Of a DNA stretch of 64,000 nt, positions 33,102 through 42,744 are shown one piece after another. Within the stretch, counting starts at the first letter, position 1. Each line of letters begins with the position of its first letter. This stretch comes from Pseudomonas alcaligenes. Lineage in GTDB: Bacteria; Pseudomonadota; Gammaproteobacteria; Pseudomonadales; Pseudomonadaceae. A program made the position numbers and the translations under genes. The DNA is taken from assembly GCF_041729615.1 (NCBI RefSeq), contig NZ_CP154874.1, positions 439,001-503,000 on the forward strand, given 5' to 3'. The notes beneath the pieces are model-generated. The model had not been told where the DNA came from. It was given only the letters and a program-made list of their open reading frames with translations, and did no database searches.

Positions 33102-34517
33102 ATGAGCGAACAGATTCCCGTCCGAAACATCACCCCTCCCCCGGCCAAGGGCGGCGAATCCGTCGACCTCTACGCCAGCCGCGAAAAGATCTACACCCGC
33201 GCCTTCACCGGCCTGTTCCGCAACCTGCGCCTCGGCGGCGGAGCCTTCCTCTTCCTGCTCTACTTCGGCACCGTCTGGCTCAGCTGGAACGACCGCCAGG
33301 CCGTCTGGTGGAACCTGCCGGAACGCAAGTTCTTCATCTTCGGCGCCACCTTCTGGCCGCAGGACTTCGCCCTGCTGTCCTGGCTGCTGATCATCTGCGC
33401 CTTCGGCCTGTTCTTCATCACTGTGTTCGCCGGGCGCGTCTGGTGCGGCTACACCTGCCCGCAGAGCGTTTGGACCTGGATCTTCATGTGGTGCGAGAAG
33501 GTCACCGAAGGCGATCGCAACCAGCGCATGAAGCTGGACAAGGCGCCGATGAGCGCCAGCAAGTTCGCCCGCAAGGCGGCCAAGCACACGCTGTGGTTGC
33601 TGATCGGCCTGGTCACCGGGCTGACCTTCGTCGGCTACTTCTCGCCAATCCGCGAGCTGATTCCCGACCTGCTCTCCGGCGCGGCTGACGGCTGGGCCTA
33701 CTTCTGGGTCGGCTTCTTTACCCTGGCCACCTACGGCAACGCCGGTTGGCTGCGCGAGCAGGTGTGCATCTACATGTGTCCCTACGCGCGCTTCCAGAGC
33801 GTGATGTTCGACAAGGACACCCTGATCGTTTCCTACGACCCGCGCCGCGGCGAAAACCGCGGCCCGCGCAAGAAGACCGCCGACTACAAGGCCGAGGGCC
33901 TCGGCGACTGTATCGACTGCACCATGTGCGTACAGGTCTGCCCGACCGGCATCGACATTCGCGATGGCCTGCAGATCGAATGCATCGGCTGCGCCGCCTG
34001 CATCGACGCCTGCGACGGCATCATGGACAAGATGGGCTACCCGCGCGGCCTGATCAGCTACACAACCGAACACAATCTTTCCGGGCAGAAGACCCACCTG
34101 CTGCGCCCGCGCCTGATAGGCTACGCCGTCGCCCTGGTGACCATGATGGGCCTGTTCGCCTGGGCCATCGCCAGCCGCTCGCTGGTAGAAGTCGACGTGC
34201 TCAAGGACCGCGTGCTGTTCCGCGAGAACGAGCAGGGACATGTCGAGAACGTCTACACCGTGAAGCTGATGAACAAGGCCCAGCGCGACCTGACCTACCT
34301 GATCTCCGTCGAAGGCATCGACGGTCTGCGCTACGAGGGCAAGCGCGAGGTCAAGGCCGCCGCCGGCGAGGTGCTGTCGCTACCGGTGGAGCTGTCCATC
34401 GAGCCGGAGAAGCTGCCCTCCAGCGCCAATGAAATCCTGTTCAAGGTCCAGGCCTTGGAAGACCCGTCCATCGAGAGCGACGCCGACAGCCGCTTCATCG
34501 GCCCCAGCGTGCGCTGA
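33102..34517 (+). CDS. ccoG: Cytochrome c oxidase accessory protein CcoG (FixG/RdxA)
   Basis: This 471-residue inner membrane protein reduces or delivers copper during cbb3 assembly. It has five hydrophobic segments (about residues 45-60, 85-108, 160-180, 195-215, 340-360). Ferredoxin-type clusters lie in CIDCTMCVQVCPTG and CIGCAACIDACDG, with extra Cys in GYTCPQSVWTWIFMWCEKVTEG and CIYMCPYARFQ. The C-terminal part is the periplasmic immunoglobulin-like FixG domain. ccoHIS follow closely on the same strand. Confidence 0.95.
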   Translation: MSEQIPVRNITPPPAKGGESVDLYASREKIYTRAFTGLFRNLRLGGGAFLFLLYFGTVWLSWNDRQAVWWNLPERKFFIFGATFWPQDFALLSWLLIICAFGLFFITVFAGRVWCGYTCPQSVWTWIFMWCEKVTEGDRNQRMKLDKAPMSASKFARKAAKHTLWLLIGLVTGLTFVGYFSPIRELIPDLLSGAADGWAYFWVGFFTLATYGNAGWLREQVCIYMCPYARFQSVMFDKDTLIVSYDPRRGENRGPRKKTADYKAEGLGDCIDCTMCVQVCPTGIDIRDGLQIECIGCAACIDACDGIMDKMGYPRGLISYTTEHNLSGQKTHLLRPRLIGYAVALVTMMGLFAWAIASRSLVEVDVLKDRVLFRENEQGHVENVYTVKLMNKAQRDLTYLISVEGIDGLRYEGKREVKAAAGEVLSLPVELSIEPEKLPSSANEILFKVQALEDPSIESDADSRFIGPSVR

Positions 34518-34531
34518 ACACAGGTTCCTAC

Positions 34532-35035
34532 ATGACGTCGCAACAAACCCCGGTCAACCCCTGGTACAAAGAGTTCTGGGTCTGGTTCATCCTCGGCATC
34601 CTCGGCCTGGCCGTGGTGCTCGGCACCAGCATGTTGGTGATCGCCACCCGCAACCCGCCGGGGCTGCTGTCGGACAACTACTACGATGTCGGCAAGGGCA
34701 TCAACACCTCGCTGGAGCGCGAGGACCTGGCCAAGCGCCTGCAGCTCAAGGCCAGCCTGGCGCTGGACAACGAGCGCGGCACCGTCAGCCTGCAGCTGCA
34801 GGGCTACAGCAATCCGCCGCAGCTGGTCCTCAACCTGATCTCGCCGACCCAGCCGGAGCGTGACCGCCGCGTGGTGCTGCAGGCCCAGGCCGACGGCAGC
34901 TACGCCGGCAACCTGCTGGATGCCATCGAGGGACGCCGTTTCGTCGAGCTGATCGGCCAGGAAGGCGGCAAGGACTGGCGTCTGTTCGAGGAAGAGCACC
35001 TGGCCAGCGGCCAGCGCTTCTCGCTCGGCGAATAA
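34532..35035 (+). CDS. ccoH: cbb3 oxidase assembly protein CcoH (FixH)
   Basis: This 167-residue protein has one membrane helix (about residues 18-40) near the N terminus and a periplasmic FixH domain. Typical blocks are NPWYKEFWVWFILGILGLAVV, NPPGLLSDNYYDVGKGIN and the C-terminal LFEEEHLASGQRFSL. CcoH associates with the oxidase during assembly. It lies 14 bases after ccoG and 8 before ccoI. Confidence 0.94.
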   Translation: MTSQQTPVNPWYKEFWVWFILGILGLAVVLGTSMLVIATRNPPGLLSDNYYDVGKGINTSLEREDLAKRLQLKASLALDNERGTVSLQLQGYSNPPQLVLNLISPTQPERDRRVVLQAQADGSYAGNLLDAIEGRRFVELIGQEGGKDWRLFEEEHLASGQRFSLGE

Positions 35036-35043
35036 AGTTCTTC

Positions 35044-37452
35044 ATGAGCAGTCCCCTGCCCTGCTATCACTGCGGCCTGCCGGTGCCCGCCGGCAGCCGC
35101 TTCGAGGCCCGCGTCCTGGAACAGACGCGGGCCTTCTGCTGCCCGGGCTGCCAGGCGGTGGCCGAGGCCATAGTCGCCGGCGGGCTGGACAACTACTACC
35201 GGCATCGCAGTGACAACGCGGTCAACCCGCAGAGCCTGCCCAAGGCCCTGCCGGACGAGCTGGCGCTGTACGATCGCGACGAGGTGCAGCAGGGCTTCGT
35301 CCAGCACCAGGGCGAAGTCAGCGAGACCAGCCTGGTGATCGAAGGTATCAGCTGCGCCGCCTGCGGCTGGCTGATCGAGAAACACCTGCGCGGCCTGCCG
35401 GGCATAGTCGAGGTCAGTCTCAACCTGTCCAACCAGCGCCTGCAGGTGCGCTGGGCCGACAGCCAGATACCCCTCAGCCAGCTGCTCGCCGAGCTGCGCC
35501 GCATCGGCTACGCCGGCCATCCCTGGCAGCCCGACGAGGCCAGCGAGCGCCTGGCCGCGGAGAATCGCAAGTCGCTGCGCCAGATCGGCGTCGCCGGCCT
35601 GCTGTGGATGCAGGTGATGATGGCGGCCATGGCCACCTGGCCGGAGTTCAATGTCGACCTGTCGCCGGAGCTGGACAAGATCCTGCGCTGGACCAGCCTG
35701 TTCCTCACCACGCCCATCGTCTTCTACTGCTGCGGCCAGTTCTTCCGCGGCGCCCTGCGCGACCTGCGCACCCGCCACCTGACCATGGACGTGTCGGTGT
35801 CGCTGGCCATCGGCGGCGCCTACGTGGCCGGCATCTGGTCCACCGTCACCGGGGTCGGCGAGCTGTATTTCGACGCAGTCGGCATGTTCGCCCTGTTCCT
35901 CCTCGCCGGCCGCTACCTGGAGCGCCGCGCCCGCGAGCGCACGGCGGCGGCCACCGCGCAGCTGGTCAGCCTGCTGCCGCCGTCCTGCCTGCGCCTGGAT
36001 GCCAATGGCCAGAGCCAGCGCGTGCTGCTGCGCGAGCTGGCGGTCGGCGACCGCGTGCTGGTGCCGCCCGGCGCCCAGCTGCCGGCCGACGGCCGCATCC
36101 TTGCCGGTCAGTCGAGCGTCGACGAGTCGCTGCTCACCGGCGAATACCTGCCGCAGCCGCGCGCTGAAGGCGACGCCGTCACCGCCGGCACCCTCAACGT
36201 CGAGGGCCCGCTGACCATGCAGGTCGAGGCGCTGGGCGAAGATACCCGGCTGTCCGCCATCGTCCGCCTGCTGGAACGCGCCCAGGCCGACAAACCGCCG
36301 ATGGCCGAGCTGGCCGACCGCGTAGCGCAGTGGTTCCTGCTGATCGTCCTGGCCCTCGCCGCCGTGGTCGGCCTGGTCTGGTGGCAGCTCGACAGCGAAC
36401 GCGCCTTCTGGATCGTCCTGGCCCTGCTGGTCGCCACCTGCCCCTGCGCCCTGTCGCTGGCCACGCCGACGGCGCTGACCACCGCCACCGGGAGCCTGCA
36501 CAAGCTCGGCCTGCTGCTGACCCGCGGCCACGTGCTGGAGGGCCTCAAGCAGATCGACACGGTGATCTTCGACAAGACCGGCACCCTGAGCGAAGGCCGC
36601 CTGACCCTGGAGCGCATCGAGACCCTGCGCGAGCTGGACGCCGATGCCTGCCTGGCCCTGGCCGCCGCCCTCGAACACGGCTCCGAGCATCCCATCGCCC
36701 GCGCCTTCGGCCACAGCAACCAAGGTGCCGAGCAGCTGGCCAGCGAACCCGGCCAGGGCCTGCAGGGCATGGTCGACGGCCGCCGCCTGCGCATCGGCCA
36801 ACCGTCCTACGTCGCCGCCCTGGCCGGGCGCGAGGCGCCGAGCATTCCCGGCGAGCACGGCCAGTGGCTGCTGCTCGGCGACGAGCGCGGCCCGCTGGCC
36901 TGGTTCGTCCTCGGTGATCGCCTGCGCGAGGATGCTCCCGAGCTGATCGCCGCCTGCCGCGCCCAGGGCTGGAACATCATCCTGCTGTCCGGCGACAGCT
37001 CGCCCATGGTCGGCGAGGTGGCACGCCAGCTGGGCATAGACGACGCCCGCGGCGGCCTCACCCCGGATGCCAAGCTGGCCGTGCTCAGGGAGCTGCACCA
37101 GCAGGGCCGCCGTGTGCTGATGCTCGGCGACGGGGTCAACGACGTACCGGTGCTGGCCGGCGCCGACATCAGCGTGGCCATGGGCAGCGCCACCGACCTG
37201 GCCAAGACCAGCGCCGACGCGGTGCTGCTGTCCAACCGCCTGGGTAGCCTGGTGCAGGCCTTCGCCCTGGCCCGGCGCACGCGGCGCATCATCGTCGAGA
37301 ACCTGGCCTGGGCGACCCTGTACAATGGCCTGGTGCTGCCGTTCGCCGCGCTCGGCTGGGTCACCCCGCTGTGGGCGGCGCTCGGCATGTCGGCCAGTTC
37401 GCTGCTGGTGGTGCTCAACGCCCTGCGCCTGGCCCGCATCAAACCCCTGTAG
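35044..37452 (+). CDS. ccoI: Copper-translocating P-type ATPase CcoI (FixI)
   Basis: This 802-residue P1B-type ATPase supplies copper for the cbb3 oxidase. The N terminus has a Cys-rich part (CYHCGLPVP, FCCPGCQAV) and a heavy-metal domain with GISCAACGW (Cys 104 and 107). The transport motif CPC is at residues 466-468, the phosphorylated Asp in DKTGT is residue 510, and the hinge is GDGVNDVPVLAGAD. Eight membrane helices are predicted. It is expected to pump Cu(I) outward for oxidase assembly. Confidence 0.96.
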   Translation: MSSPLPCYHCGLPVPAGSRFEARVLEQTRAFCCPGCQAVAEAIVAGGLDNYYRHRSDNAVNPQSLPKALPDELALYDRDEVQQGFVQHQGEVSETSLVIEGISCAACGWLIEKHLRGLPGIVEVSLNLSNQRLQVRWADSQIPLSQLLAELRRIGYAGHPWQPDEASERLAAENRKSLRQIGVAGLLWMQVMMAAMATWPEFNVDLSPELDKILRWTSLFLTTPIVFYCCGQFFRGALRDLRTRHLTMDVSVSLAIGGAYVAGIWSTVTGVGELYFDAVGMFALFLLAGRYLERRARERTAAATAQLVSLLPPSCLRLDANGQSQRVLLRELAVGDRVLVPPGAQLPADGRILAGQSSVDESLLTGEYLPQPRAEGDAVTAGTLNVEGPLTMQVEALGEDTRLSAIVRLLERAQADKPPMAELADRVAQWFLLIVLALAAVVGLVWWQLDSERAFWIVLALLVATCPCALSLATPTALTTATGSLHKLGLLLTRGHVLEGLKQIDTVIFDKTGTLSEGRLTLERIETLRELDADACLALAAALEHGSEHPIARAFGHSNQGAEQLASEPGQGLQGMVDGRRLRIGQPSYVAALAGREAPSIPGEHGQWLLLGDERGPLAWFVLGDRLREDAPELIAACRAQGWNIILLSGDSSPMVGEVARQLGIDDARGGLTPDAKLAVLRELHQQGRRVLMLGDGVNDVPVLAGADISVAMGSATDLAKTSADAVLLSNRLGSLVQAFALARRTRRIIVENLAWATLYNGLVLPFAALGWVTPLWAALGMSASSLLVVLNALRLARIKPL

Positions 37453-37504
37453 AAAGCACGCCCTCTGCCATCGACGGCGAGTGGCGCCAGGCCCCGGAGC
37501 CAGC

Positions 37505-37714
37505 ATGTCCGCTATCTATTTTCTGATCCCGATTGCCGTGGCCCTGGTCGGCTTCGCCATCTGGCTGTTCTTCTGGGCAGTGGACAACGGCCAGTACGAC
37601 GACCTCGACAGCCCGGCCCACAGCATCCTGTTCGACGACGAGGACCCGCAGCACAAGGCTGCCATCGCCGAGGCGGACAAGGACGACGACGCGCAGGACG
37701 AGCCGCGTGGCTGA
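37505..37714 (+). CDS. ccoS: cbb3-type oxidase assembly protein CcoS
   Basis: This 69-residue protein has one N-terminal membrane helix (SAIYFLIPIAVALVGFAIWLFFWAV) and the family signature DNGQYDDLDSPAHSILFDDE. It ends in a very acidic tail (EADKDDDAQDEPRG). It is required for cofactor insertion into cbb3 oxidase in other bacteria. Its stop overlaps the GTG start of the next gene. Confidence 0.93.
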   Translation: MSAIYFLIPIAVALVGFAIWLFFWAVDNGQYDDLDSPAHSILFDDEDPQHKAAIAEADKDDDAQDEPRG

Positions 37715-38390
37715 TCTGGCACCGCTGCTGGTTTCCGCGCTGATCCTCGGCCTGCTCGGCGGCGGCCACTGCCTGGGTATGTGCGGCGGGCTGATGGGGG
37801 CGCTGACCCTGGCCATCCCGCCCGAGCAGCGCGCGCGCCGCCTGCGCCTGCTGCTGGCCTACAACCTCGGGCGCATCCTCAGCTACGCCGCCGCCGGCCT
37901 GCTGCTCGGCCTGGCCGGCTGGGCCGTGGCCAGCAGCCCGGCGGCCATGCTCCTGCGCGTGCTCGCCGGCCTGCTGCTGATCGCCATGGGCCTGTACCTG
38001 GCCGGCTGGTGGAGCGGCCTGACCCGCATCGAAAGCCTGGGCCGCCACCTGTGGCGCCACCTGCAACCGATCGCCAGCCGCCTGATGCCAGTCAGCAGCC
38101 TGCCGCGCGCCCTGCTGCTCGGTGCCATCTGGGGCTGGCTGCCCTGCGGCCTGGTCTACAGCACCCTGCTGTGGGCCTCCAGCCAGGGCTCGCCGGCCGA
38201 CAGCGCCCTGCTGATGCTGGCCTTCGGCCTGGGCACCTGGCCGGTGCTGCTGGCCACCGGCATGGCCGCCGAGCGCCTGACCACCCTGCTGCGCCGGCGC
38301 GGCGTGCGCATCGCCGGCGGCCTGCTGGTGATCCTGTTCGGCCTGTGGACCCTGCCCGGACCGCACCAGCACTGGCTGATGGGCCACTAG
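37707..38390 (+). CDS. Sulfite exporter TauE/SafE-like membrane protein linked to cco assembly genes
   Basis: This 227-residue membrane protein has six hydrophobic segments and resembles SafE/DsbD-type transporters. The first helix contains GGGHCLGMCGGLMGALTLA, with Cys residues suited to copper or redox chemistry. GAIWGWLPCGLVYSTLLWA holds another Cys. A GTG at 37707 overlapping ccoS by 8 bases is used because no ATG fits. Genes of this type regularly follow ccoS and are suspected to help copper supply. Confidence 0.8.
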   Translation: MADLAPLLVSALILGLLGGGHCLGMCGGLMGALTLAIPPEQRARRLRLLLAYNLGRILSYAAAGLLLGLAGWAVASSPAAMLLRVLAGLLLIAMGLYLAGWWSGLTRIESLGRHLWRHLQPIASRLMPVSSLPRALLLGAIWGWLPCGLVYSTLLWASSQGSPADSALLMLAFGLGTWPVLLATGMAAERLTTLLRRRGVRIAGGLLVILFGLWTLPGPHQHWLMGH

Positions 38391-38456
38391 GCCGCCGCGC
38401 CACTGCGGGAGGCACCGTCCCGGGCCGCAGCAAACGCCTGGCGAAGATGCAGCGGC

Positions 38457-38497
38457 CTGACTCAGATCAAGAGCCGCCGCGGCGCAATCCCTAGACT
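38457..38497 (+). promoter_or_regulatory. ANR-type box and -10 of hemN
   Basis: CTGACTCAGATCAA at 38457-38470 matches TTGAT-N4-ATCAA at 8 of 10 defined positions (right half perfect). TAGACT at 38492-38497 is a good -10. The implied start near 38504-38505 puts the box centre at about -41, the standard class II FNR position. Oxygen-dependent control of hemN by Anr is known in Pseudomonas. Confidence 0.7.
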
Positions 38498-38526
38498 GGC
38501 CGCATCGCCAATCCAGGGATATCTCC

Positions 38527-39909
38527 ATGCTCGATGCCATCCGCTGGGACGCCGACCTGATCCGCCGTCACGACCGGCCAGGCCCGCGCTACACCTCCTA
38601 CCCCACCGCCGTGCAGTTCCACGGTGAAGTCGGCTCCTTCGACCTGCTGCACGCCCTGCGCGACAGCCGCAAGGCCCTGCGCCCGCTGTCGCTCTACGTG
38701 CACGTGCCGTTCTGCGCCAACATCTGCTACTACTGCGCCTGCAACAAGGTGATCACCAAGGATCGCGGCCGTGCCCTGCCCTACCTGGAACGCCTGGAGC
38801 AGGAGATCGAGCTGATCGCGCGCCACCTGGACCGCCGGCAGGTGGTCGAGCAGCTGCATTTCGGCGGCGGCACCCCGACCTTCCTCAGCCACGACGAGCT
38901 GCGCCGGCTGATGGAACACCTGCGCCGGCACTTCAACCTGCTGGACGACGACAGCGGCGACTACGGCATCGAGATCGACCCGCGCGAGGCCGACTGGTCG
39001 ACCATGGGCCTGCTGCGCGAGCTGGGCTTCAACCGCGTCAGCCTCGGCGTGCAGGACCTCGACCCCGAGGTACAGCGCGCCATCAACCGCCTGCAGACCC
39101 TCGAACAGACCCGCGCCATCGTCGAGGCGGCGCATACCCTGCAGTTCCGTTCGGTGAACATCGACCTGATCTACGGCCTGCCAAGGCAGACCCCGGACAG
39201 CTTCGCCCGCACCGTGGCCGAGGTGATCGCCCTGCAGCCGGATCGGTTGTCGGTGTTCAACTACGCGCACCTGCCCGAACGCTTCATGCCGCAGCGGCGC
39301 ATCAACGCCGAGGAGCTGCCTAGCCCGGCACAGAAACTGGAGATGCTGCAGCGCAGCATCGAGCAGCTCACCGCCGCCGGCTACCGCTACATCGGCATGG
39401 ACCACTTCGCCCTGCCCGACGACGAGCTGGCCATGGCCCAGGAGGACGGCACCCTGCAGCGCAACTTCCAGGGCTACACCACCCACGGCCATTGCGACCT
39501 GATCGGCCTGGGGGTATCGGCCATCAGCCAGGTCGGCGACCTCTACTGCCAGAACAGCAGCGACCTGGCCAACTACCAGCAGAGCCTGGGCAACGGCCAG
39601 CTGGCCACCCAGCGCGGCCTGCACTGCAATGCGGACGACCGCATCCGCCGCGCCGTGATCCAGGCGCTGATCTGTCAGTTCCAGCTGGACTTCCGCACTA
39701 TCGAGCAGCGCTTCGCCATCGACTTTCGCAGCTACTTCGCCGCCATCTGGCCACAGCTGCAGCAGCTGGCCCGCGACGGCCTGATCGACCTGGGCGAACA
39801 GGGCATCGAGGTGCGCCCGGCCGGGCGCCTGCTGGTGCGCTCGTTGTGCATGCTGTTCGACCACTACCTGGAGCAGCAGAACCAGCAGCGCTTCTCGCGG
39901 GTGATCTGA
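38527..39909 (+). CDS. hemN: Oxygen-independent coproporphyrinogen III oxidase
   Basis: This 460-residue radical-SAM enzyme decarboxylates coproporphyrinogen III to protoporphyrinogen IX without oxygen. The cluster motif is HVPFCANICYYCACNKV, with the three CxxxCxxC cysteines plus the fourth Cys of HemN. FGGGTPTFLS and GIEIDPREADW are also typical. The length and the C-terminal domain separate it from HemW. It sits between the oxidase assembly genes and anr, with an ANR-type box upstream. Confidence 0.97.
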   Translation: MLDAIRWDADLIRRHDRPGPRYTSYPTAVQFHGEVGSFDLLHALRDSRKALRPLSLYVHVPFCANICYYCACNKVITKDRGRALPYLERLEQEIELIARHLDRRQVVEQLHFGGGTPTFLSHDELRRLMEHLRRHFNLLDDDSGDYGIEIDPREADWSTMGLLRELGFNRVSLGVQDLDPEVQRAINRLQTLEQTRAIVEAAHTLQFRSVNIDLIYGLPRQTPDSFARTVAEVIALQPDRLSVFNYAHLPERFMPQRRINAEELPSPAQKLEMLQRSIEQLTAAGYRYIGMDHFALPDDELAMAQEDGTLQRNFQGYTTHGHCDLIGLGVSAISQVGDLYCQNSSDLANYQQSLGNGQLATQRGLHCNADDRIRRAVIQALICQFQLDFRTIEQRFAIDFRSYFAAIWPQLQQLARDGLIDLGEQGIEVRPAGRLLVRSLCMLFDHYLEQQNQQRFSRVI

Positions 39910-40359
39910 TCAGGCCATCGCCAGCTTGGCCGCCTGCATGCGCTGATCGTCGCTCAGGCGCTTGTCCTTGAGCGCCTCCACCAGGCTGGCCTGAGCCATG
40001 CTCAGGGCGCCCTGCAGCGAGGACAGCTCGCCGCGCAGGGCTTCCACGCGCATCTGCTTGAGTTGCGGGTCCATCCCGCTCTGCGCCATCAGGTCCTGCA
40101 GCTCGGCCTGCTTCTCGGCGATCTGCTGGCGCAGGGCGCGGATCAGCTTGAGGATTTCCTTGATGTTGTCCGGCAGGTCGGCCTCGTCGATATCCTTGTG
40201 CTGCGCGCTGGCGCGCACCCGCCCGAGTTCGGACAGGCTCACCCGCAGGCCGTCGCGCAGCTCCTGCTCGCCCGCCGTCTCGCCGCCAGCCCGCGCCACC
40301 TGGCGCTGCACGCCGAGCACCAGGCGCTCGCCGAGCCCGTGCGCATCTATCCTCAACAT
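39910..40359 (-). CDS. Conserved hypothetical coiled-coil protein
   Basis: This 149-residue soluble protein starts [20 protein letters not shown] with GGGAGAA before the ATG. From about residue 60 it is mostly helical, with heptad-like sequence ([50 protein letters not shown]). It has no signal peptide or membrane segment. A gene of this kind is conserved between hemN and anr in Pseudomonas as far as I recall. It ends against hemN with no gap. Function unknown. Confidence 0.8.
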   Translation of the reverse strand: MLRIDAHGLGERLVLGVQRQVARAGGETAGEQELRDGLRVSLSELGRVRASAQHKDIDEADLPDNIKEILKLIRALRQQIAEKQAELQDLMAQSGMDPQLKQMRVEALRGELSSLQGALSMAQASLVEALKDKRLSDDQRMQAAKLAMA

Positions 40360-40517
40360 GCTGTTCTCCCGGACGCATCCCTGCCCTGGCTATCGGGCGC
40401 CCGGGAAATAACTTGAGCGAACGGTCAGTCCTGTTCCACCATCGTCGCCCTGGCCTGGGCAGCGGCCCATGGGTTAACCTTCATCTTTGTGTGTGTTCTC
40501 CACTCAGGGACTTCTCG

Positions 40518-41252
40518 ATGTCAGAAACCATCAAGGTGCACAGCTCGCACCAGGCCCATTGCAAGGACTGCAGCCTGGCGGCGCTATGCCTGCCGCTGTC
40601 GCTGAACCTGGAGGACATGGACGCGCTGGACCGCATCGTCAAGCGCGGCCGGCCGCTGAAGAAGGGCGAATTCCTGTTCCGCCAGGGCGATGCCTTCGAC
40701 TCGGTGTTCGCCGTGCGTGCCGGCGCGCTGAAGACCTTCACCCTGAGCGATGCCGGCGAGGAGCAGATTACCGGCTTCCACTTGCCCAGCGAGCTGGTCG
40801 GCCTGTCCGGCGTGGACAGCGAAGTCTACCCAGTGTCGGCGCAGGCGCTGGAAACCACCTCGGTGTGCGAGATTCCCTTCGAGCGCCTGGACGAGTTGGC
40901 TGTGCAACTGCCACAGCTGCGCCGCCAGCTGATGCGGGTGATGAGCCGGGAGATCCGCGACGACCAGCAGATGATGCTGCTGCTGTCGAAGAAGACCGCC
41001 GACGAGCGCATCGCCACCTTCCTGGTCAATCTCTCCGCGCGCTTCCGCGCCCGCGGCTTCTCCGCCAACCAGTTCCGCCTGGCCATGTCGCGCAACGAGG
41101 TAGGCAACTACCTGGGGCTGGCCGTGGAAACGGTGTCGCGCGTGTTCACCCGCTTCCAGCAGAACGGCCTGATCGAAGCCGAAGGCAAGGAAGTGCACAT
41201 CCTCGATCCCATCGAGCTGTGCGCCCTGGCCGGCGGCAACATGCCGGACTGA
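40518..41252 (+). CDS. anr: Oxygen-sensing transcriptional regulator Anr (FNR family)
   Basis: This 244-residue regulator activates anaerobic and microaerobic genes when its [4Fe-4S] cluster is intact. Cluster cysteines are C15, C18, C24 ([11 protein letters not shown]) and C117 (TTSVCEIPF). The cyclic-nucleotide-like domain is followed by an HTH with recognition helix [12 protein letters not shown], whose Glu-Ser-Arg spacing matches the TTGAT half-site. The ATG at 40518 follows CAGGGA; the open frame reaches 105 bases further up without support. Likely targets in the window are the first cco operon and hemN. Confidence 0.96.
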   Translation: MSETIKVHSSHQAHCKDCSLAALCLPLSLNLEDMDALDRIVKRGRPLKKGEFLFRQGDAFDSVFAVRAGALKTFTLSDAGEEQITGFHLPSELVGLSGVDSEVYPVSAQALETTSVCEIPFERLDELAVQLPQLRRQLMRVMSREIRDDQQMMLLLSKKTADERIATFLVNLSARFRARGFSANQFRLAMSRNEVGNYLGLAVETVSRVFTRFQQNGLIEAEGKEVHILDPIELCALAGGNMPD

Positions 41253-41262
41253 GGACAGCACG

Positions 41263-41811
41263 ATGATCTTCGACGAATTCGACATCAAGTCGCTGATCCG
41301 CCCGGTGCCGGACTTCCCCAAGCCCGGCGTGGTATTCCGCGACATCACTCCACTGTTCCAGTCGCCGCGTGCCCAGCGCATGGTCGCCGACAGCTTCATC
41401 CAGCGTTATGTCGAGGCCGACTTCAGCCATGTGGCGGCCATGGATGCGCGCGGCTTCCTGATCGGCTCGGTGATCGCCTACGAGCTGAACAAGCCGCTGA
41501 TCCTGTTCCGCAAGCAGGGCAAGCTGCCGGCCGACGTGCTCTCCGAGAGCTACCAGACCGAGTACGGCGAGGCCCTGCTGGAGGTGCACAGCGACAGCCT
41601 GTGCGAAGGTGACCGGGTACTGATCTTCGATGACCTGATCGCCACCGGCGGCACCCTGCTGGCCGCCGCGCGCCTGGTCCGCCGCCTCGGCGCGCAGGTC
41701 CACGAAGCTGCGGCAATCATCGACCTGCCCGAACTGGGCGGCTCGCAGAAACTGCAGGATGCCGGCATTCCGACCTTCACCCTGACCGCCTTCGAGCTCA
41801 GCGAGCGCTAA
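41263..41811 (+). CDS. apt: Adenine phosphoribosyltransferase
   Basis: This enzyme salvages adenine to AMP using PRPP. It has 182 residues, with the PRPP-binding motif [20 protein letters not shown] and the N-terminal [20 protein letters not shown] typical of Apt. [22 protein letters not shown] forms the flexible loop region. It starts 10 bases after anr, so it is probably co-transcribed, and its end overlaps the convergent diguanylate cyclase gene by 4 bases. Confidence 0.96.
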   Translation: MIFDEFDIKSLIRPVPDFPKPGVVFRDITPLFQSPRAQRMVADSFIQRYVEADFSHVAAMDARGFLIGSVIAYELNKPLILFRKQGKLPADVLSESYQTEYGEALLEVHSDSLCEGDRVLIFDDLIATGGTLLAAARLVRRLGAQVHEAAAIIDLPELGGSQKLQDAGIPTFTLTAFELSER

Positions 41812-42743
41812 GAGCCCCCATAGAAGCGCGCGCACAAACGTGCCCGCCCGCTGCTCTTGGCCAGATACAGCTGCTCGTCGGCGAAACGCAGCAGATCCTG
41901 TGCATCCCGCTCGGCCGAGGCCAGCACGGTGGCGGCTCCCAGCGACAGGCTGACCTGCGGCCCGACCTCCGAAGCCAGGTGCTCGATGTGCAGCTCGGCG
42001 ACCGCCGCCAGCATCTTCTGCGCGACCCGCTCGGCTCCGGCCAGGTCGGTATCCGGCAGCAGACAGGCGAACTCCTCGCCGCCATAGCGTGCCAGCAGGT
42101 CATAGGGGCGATTCAGCGTGGCCGCCAGGGCGATGGCCAGGCGGCGCAGGCACTGATCGCCGCTCTGGTGACCGTAGTGGTCGTTGTATTTCTTGAAGTG
42201 ATCGACGTCGATCATGATCAGTGACAGAGGCCCACCTTCCCGACAGGCATGGCTCCAGGCCGCCTCCAGGCGACTCTCCAGCTTGCGCCGGTTGGCGACA
42301 CCGGTGAGGCCATCGAGCATGGCCATGGAGCGCAGGTAGTCGCTCTGCAGCTTGAGGGTCAGATGGGTCTTGACCCGTGCCCGCACTATCGTCGGATTGA
42401 ACGGCTTGCCGATGTAGTCCACCGCGCCCAGCTCCAGGCCGATGGCCTCGTCGTCTTCCTCGCCTTTGGCGCTGAGGAAGATGATCGGGATGTCCTGGGT
42501 CAGTGGGTCGGCCTTCAGGCGCCGGCACACCTCATGGCCATCCATGCCCTCCATCACCACGTCGAGCAGGATCAGGTCCGGCAACAGCGCCTTGCACACC
42601 TCGATGGCCTGCTCGCCCCCAGTGGCCATGTGTACATCGCATTCGTAACGAAACAGCTGGTGCAATACCCGGATGTTCATCGGCTGGTCGTCCACCAGCA
42701 GCAGTTTCGGGCGCCCCAGGCGCGGGTCGAGCCATGCTTCCAA
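41808..42743 (-). CDS. Response regulator with diguanylate cyclase output (REC-GGDEF)
   Basis: This protein of about 311 residues has a REC domain ([19 protein letters not shown], phosphoacceptor in [17 protein letters not shown], Lys in YIGKPFNP) and a C-terminal GGDEF domain with the active sequence [12 protein letters not shown]. An inhibitory I-site RPYD lies 5 residues before GGEEF. The start chosen is a TTG at 42743, because GGGAGG is 5 bases upstream and it follows the kinase stop by one base; ATG at 42776 would overlap the kinase by 32 bases. It would make c-di-GMP on phosphorylation, probably by the adjacent kinase. Confidence 0.9.
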   Translation of the reverse strand: MEAWLDPRLGRPKLLLVDDQPMNIRVLHQLFRYECDVHMATGGEQAIEVCKALLPDLILLDVVMEGMDGHEVCRRLKADPLTQDIPIIFLSAKGEEDDEAIGLELGAVDYIGKPFNPTIVRARVKTHLTLKLQSDYLRSMAMLDGLTGVANRRKLESRLEAAWSHACREGGPLSLIMIDVDHFKKYNDHYGHQSGDQCLRRLAIALAATLNRPYDLLARYGGEEFACLLPDTDLAGAERVAQKMLAAVAELHIEHLASEVGPQVSLSLGAATVLASAERDAQDLLRFADEQLYLAKSSGRARLCARFYGGS

Positions 42744-42744
42744 G

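Noticed and set aside
34900..37506. 868-codon minus-strand frame
   Set aside because: Antisense to ccoH and ccoI. No recognisable motif.
40413..40440. Possible ANR box upstream of anr (TTGAGCGAACGG)
   Set aside because: Only the left half resembles the consensus and the right half does not match, so autoregulation is not supported.
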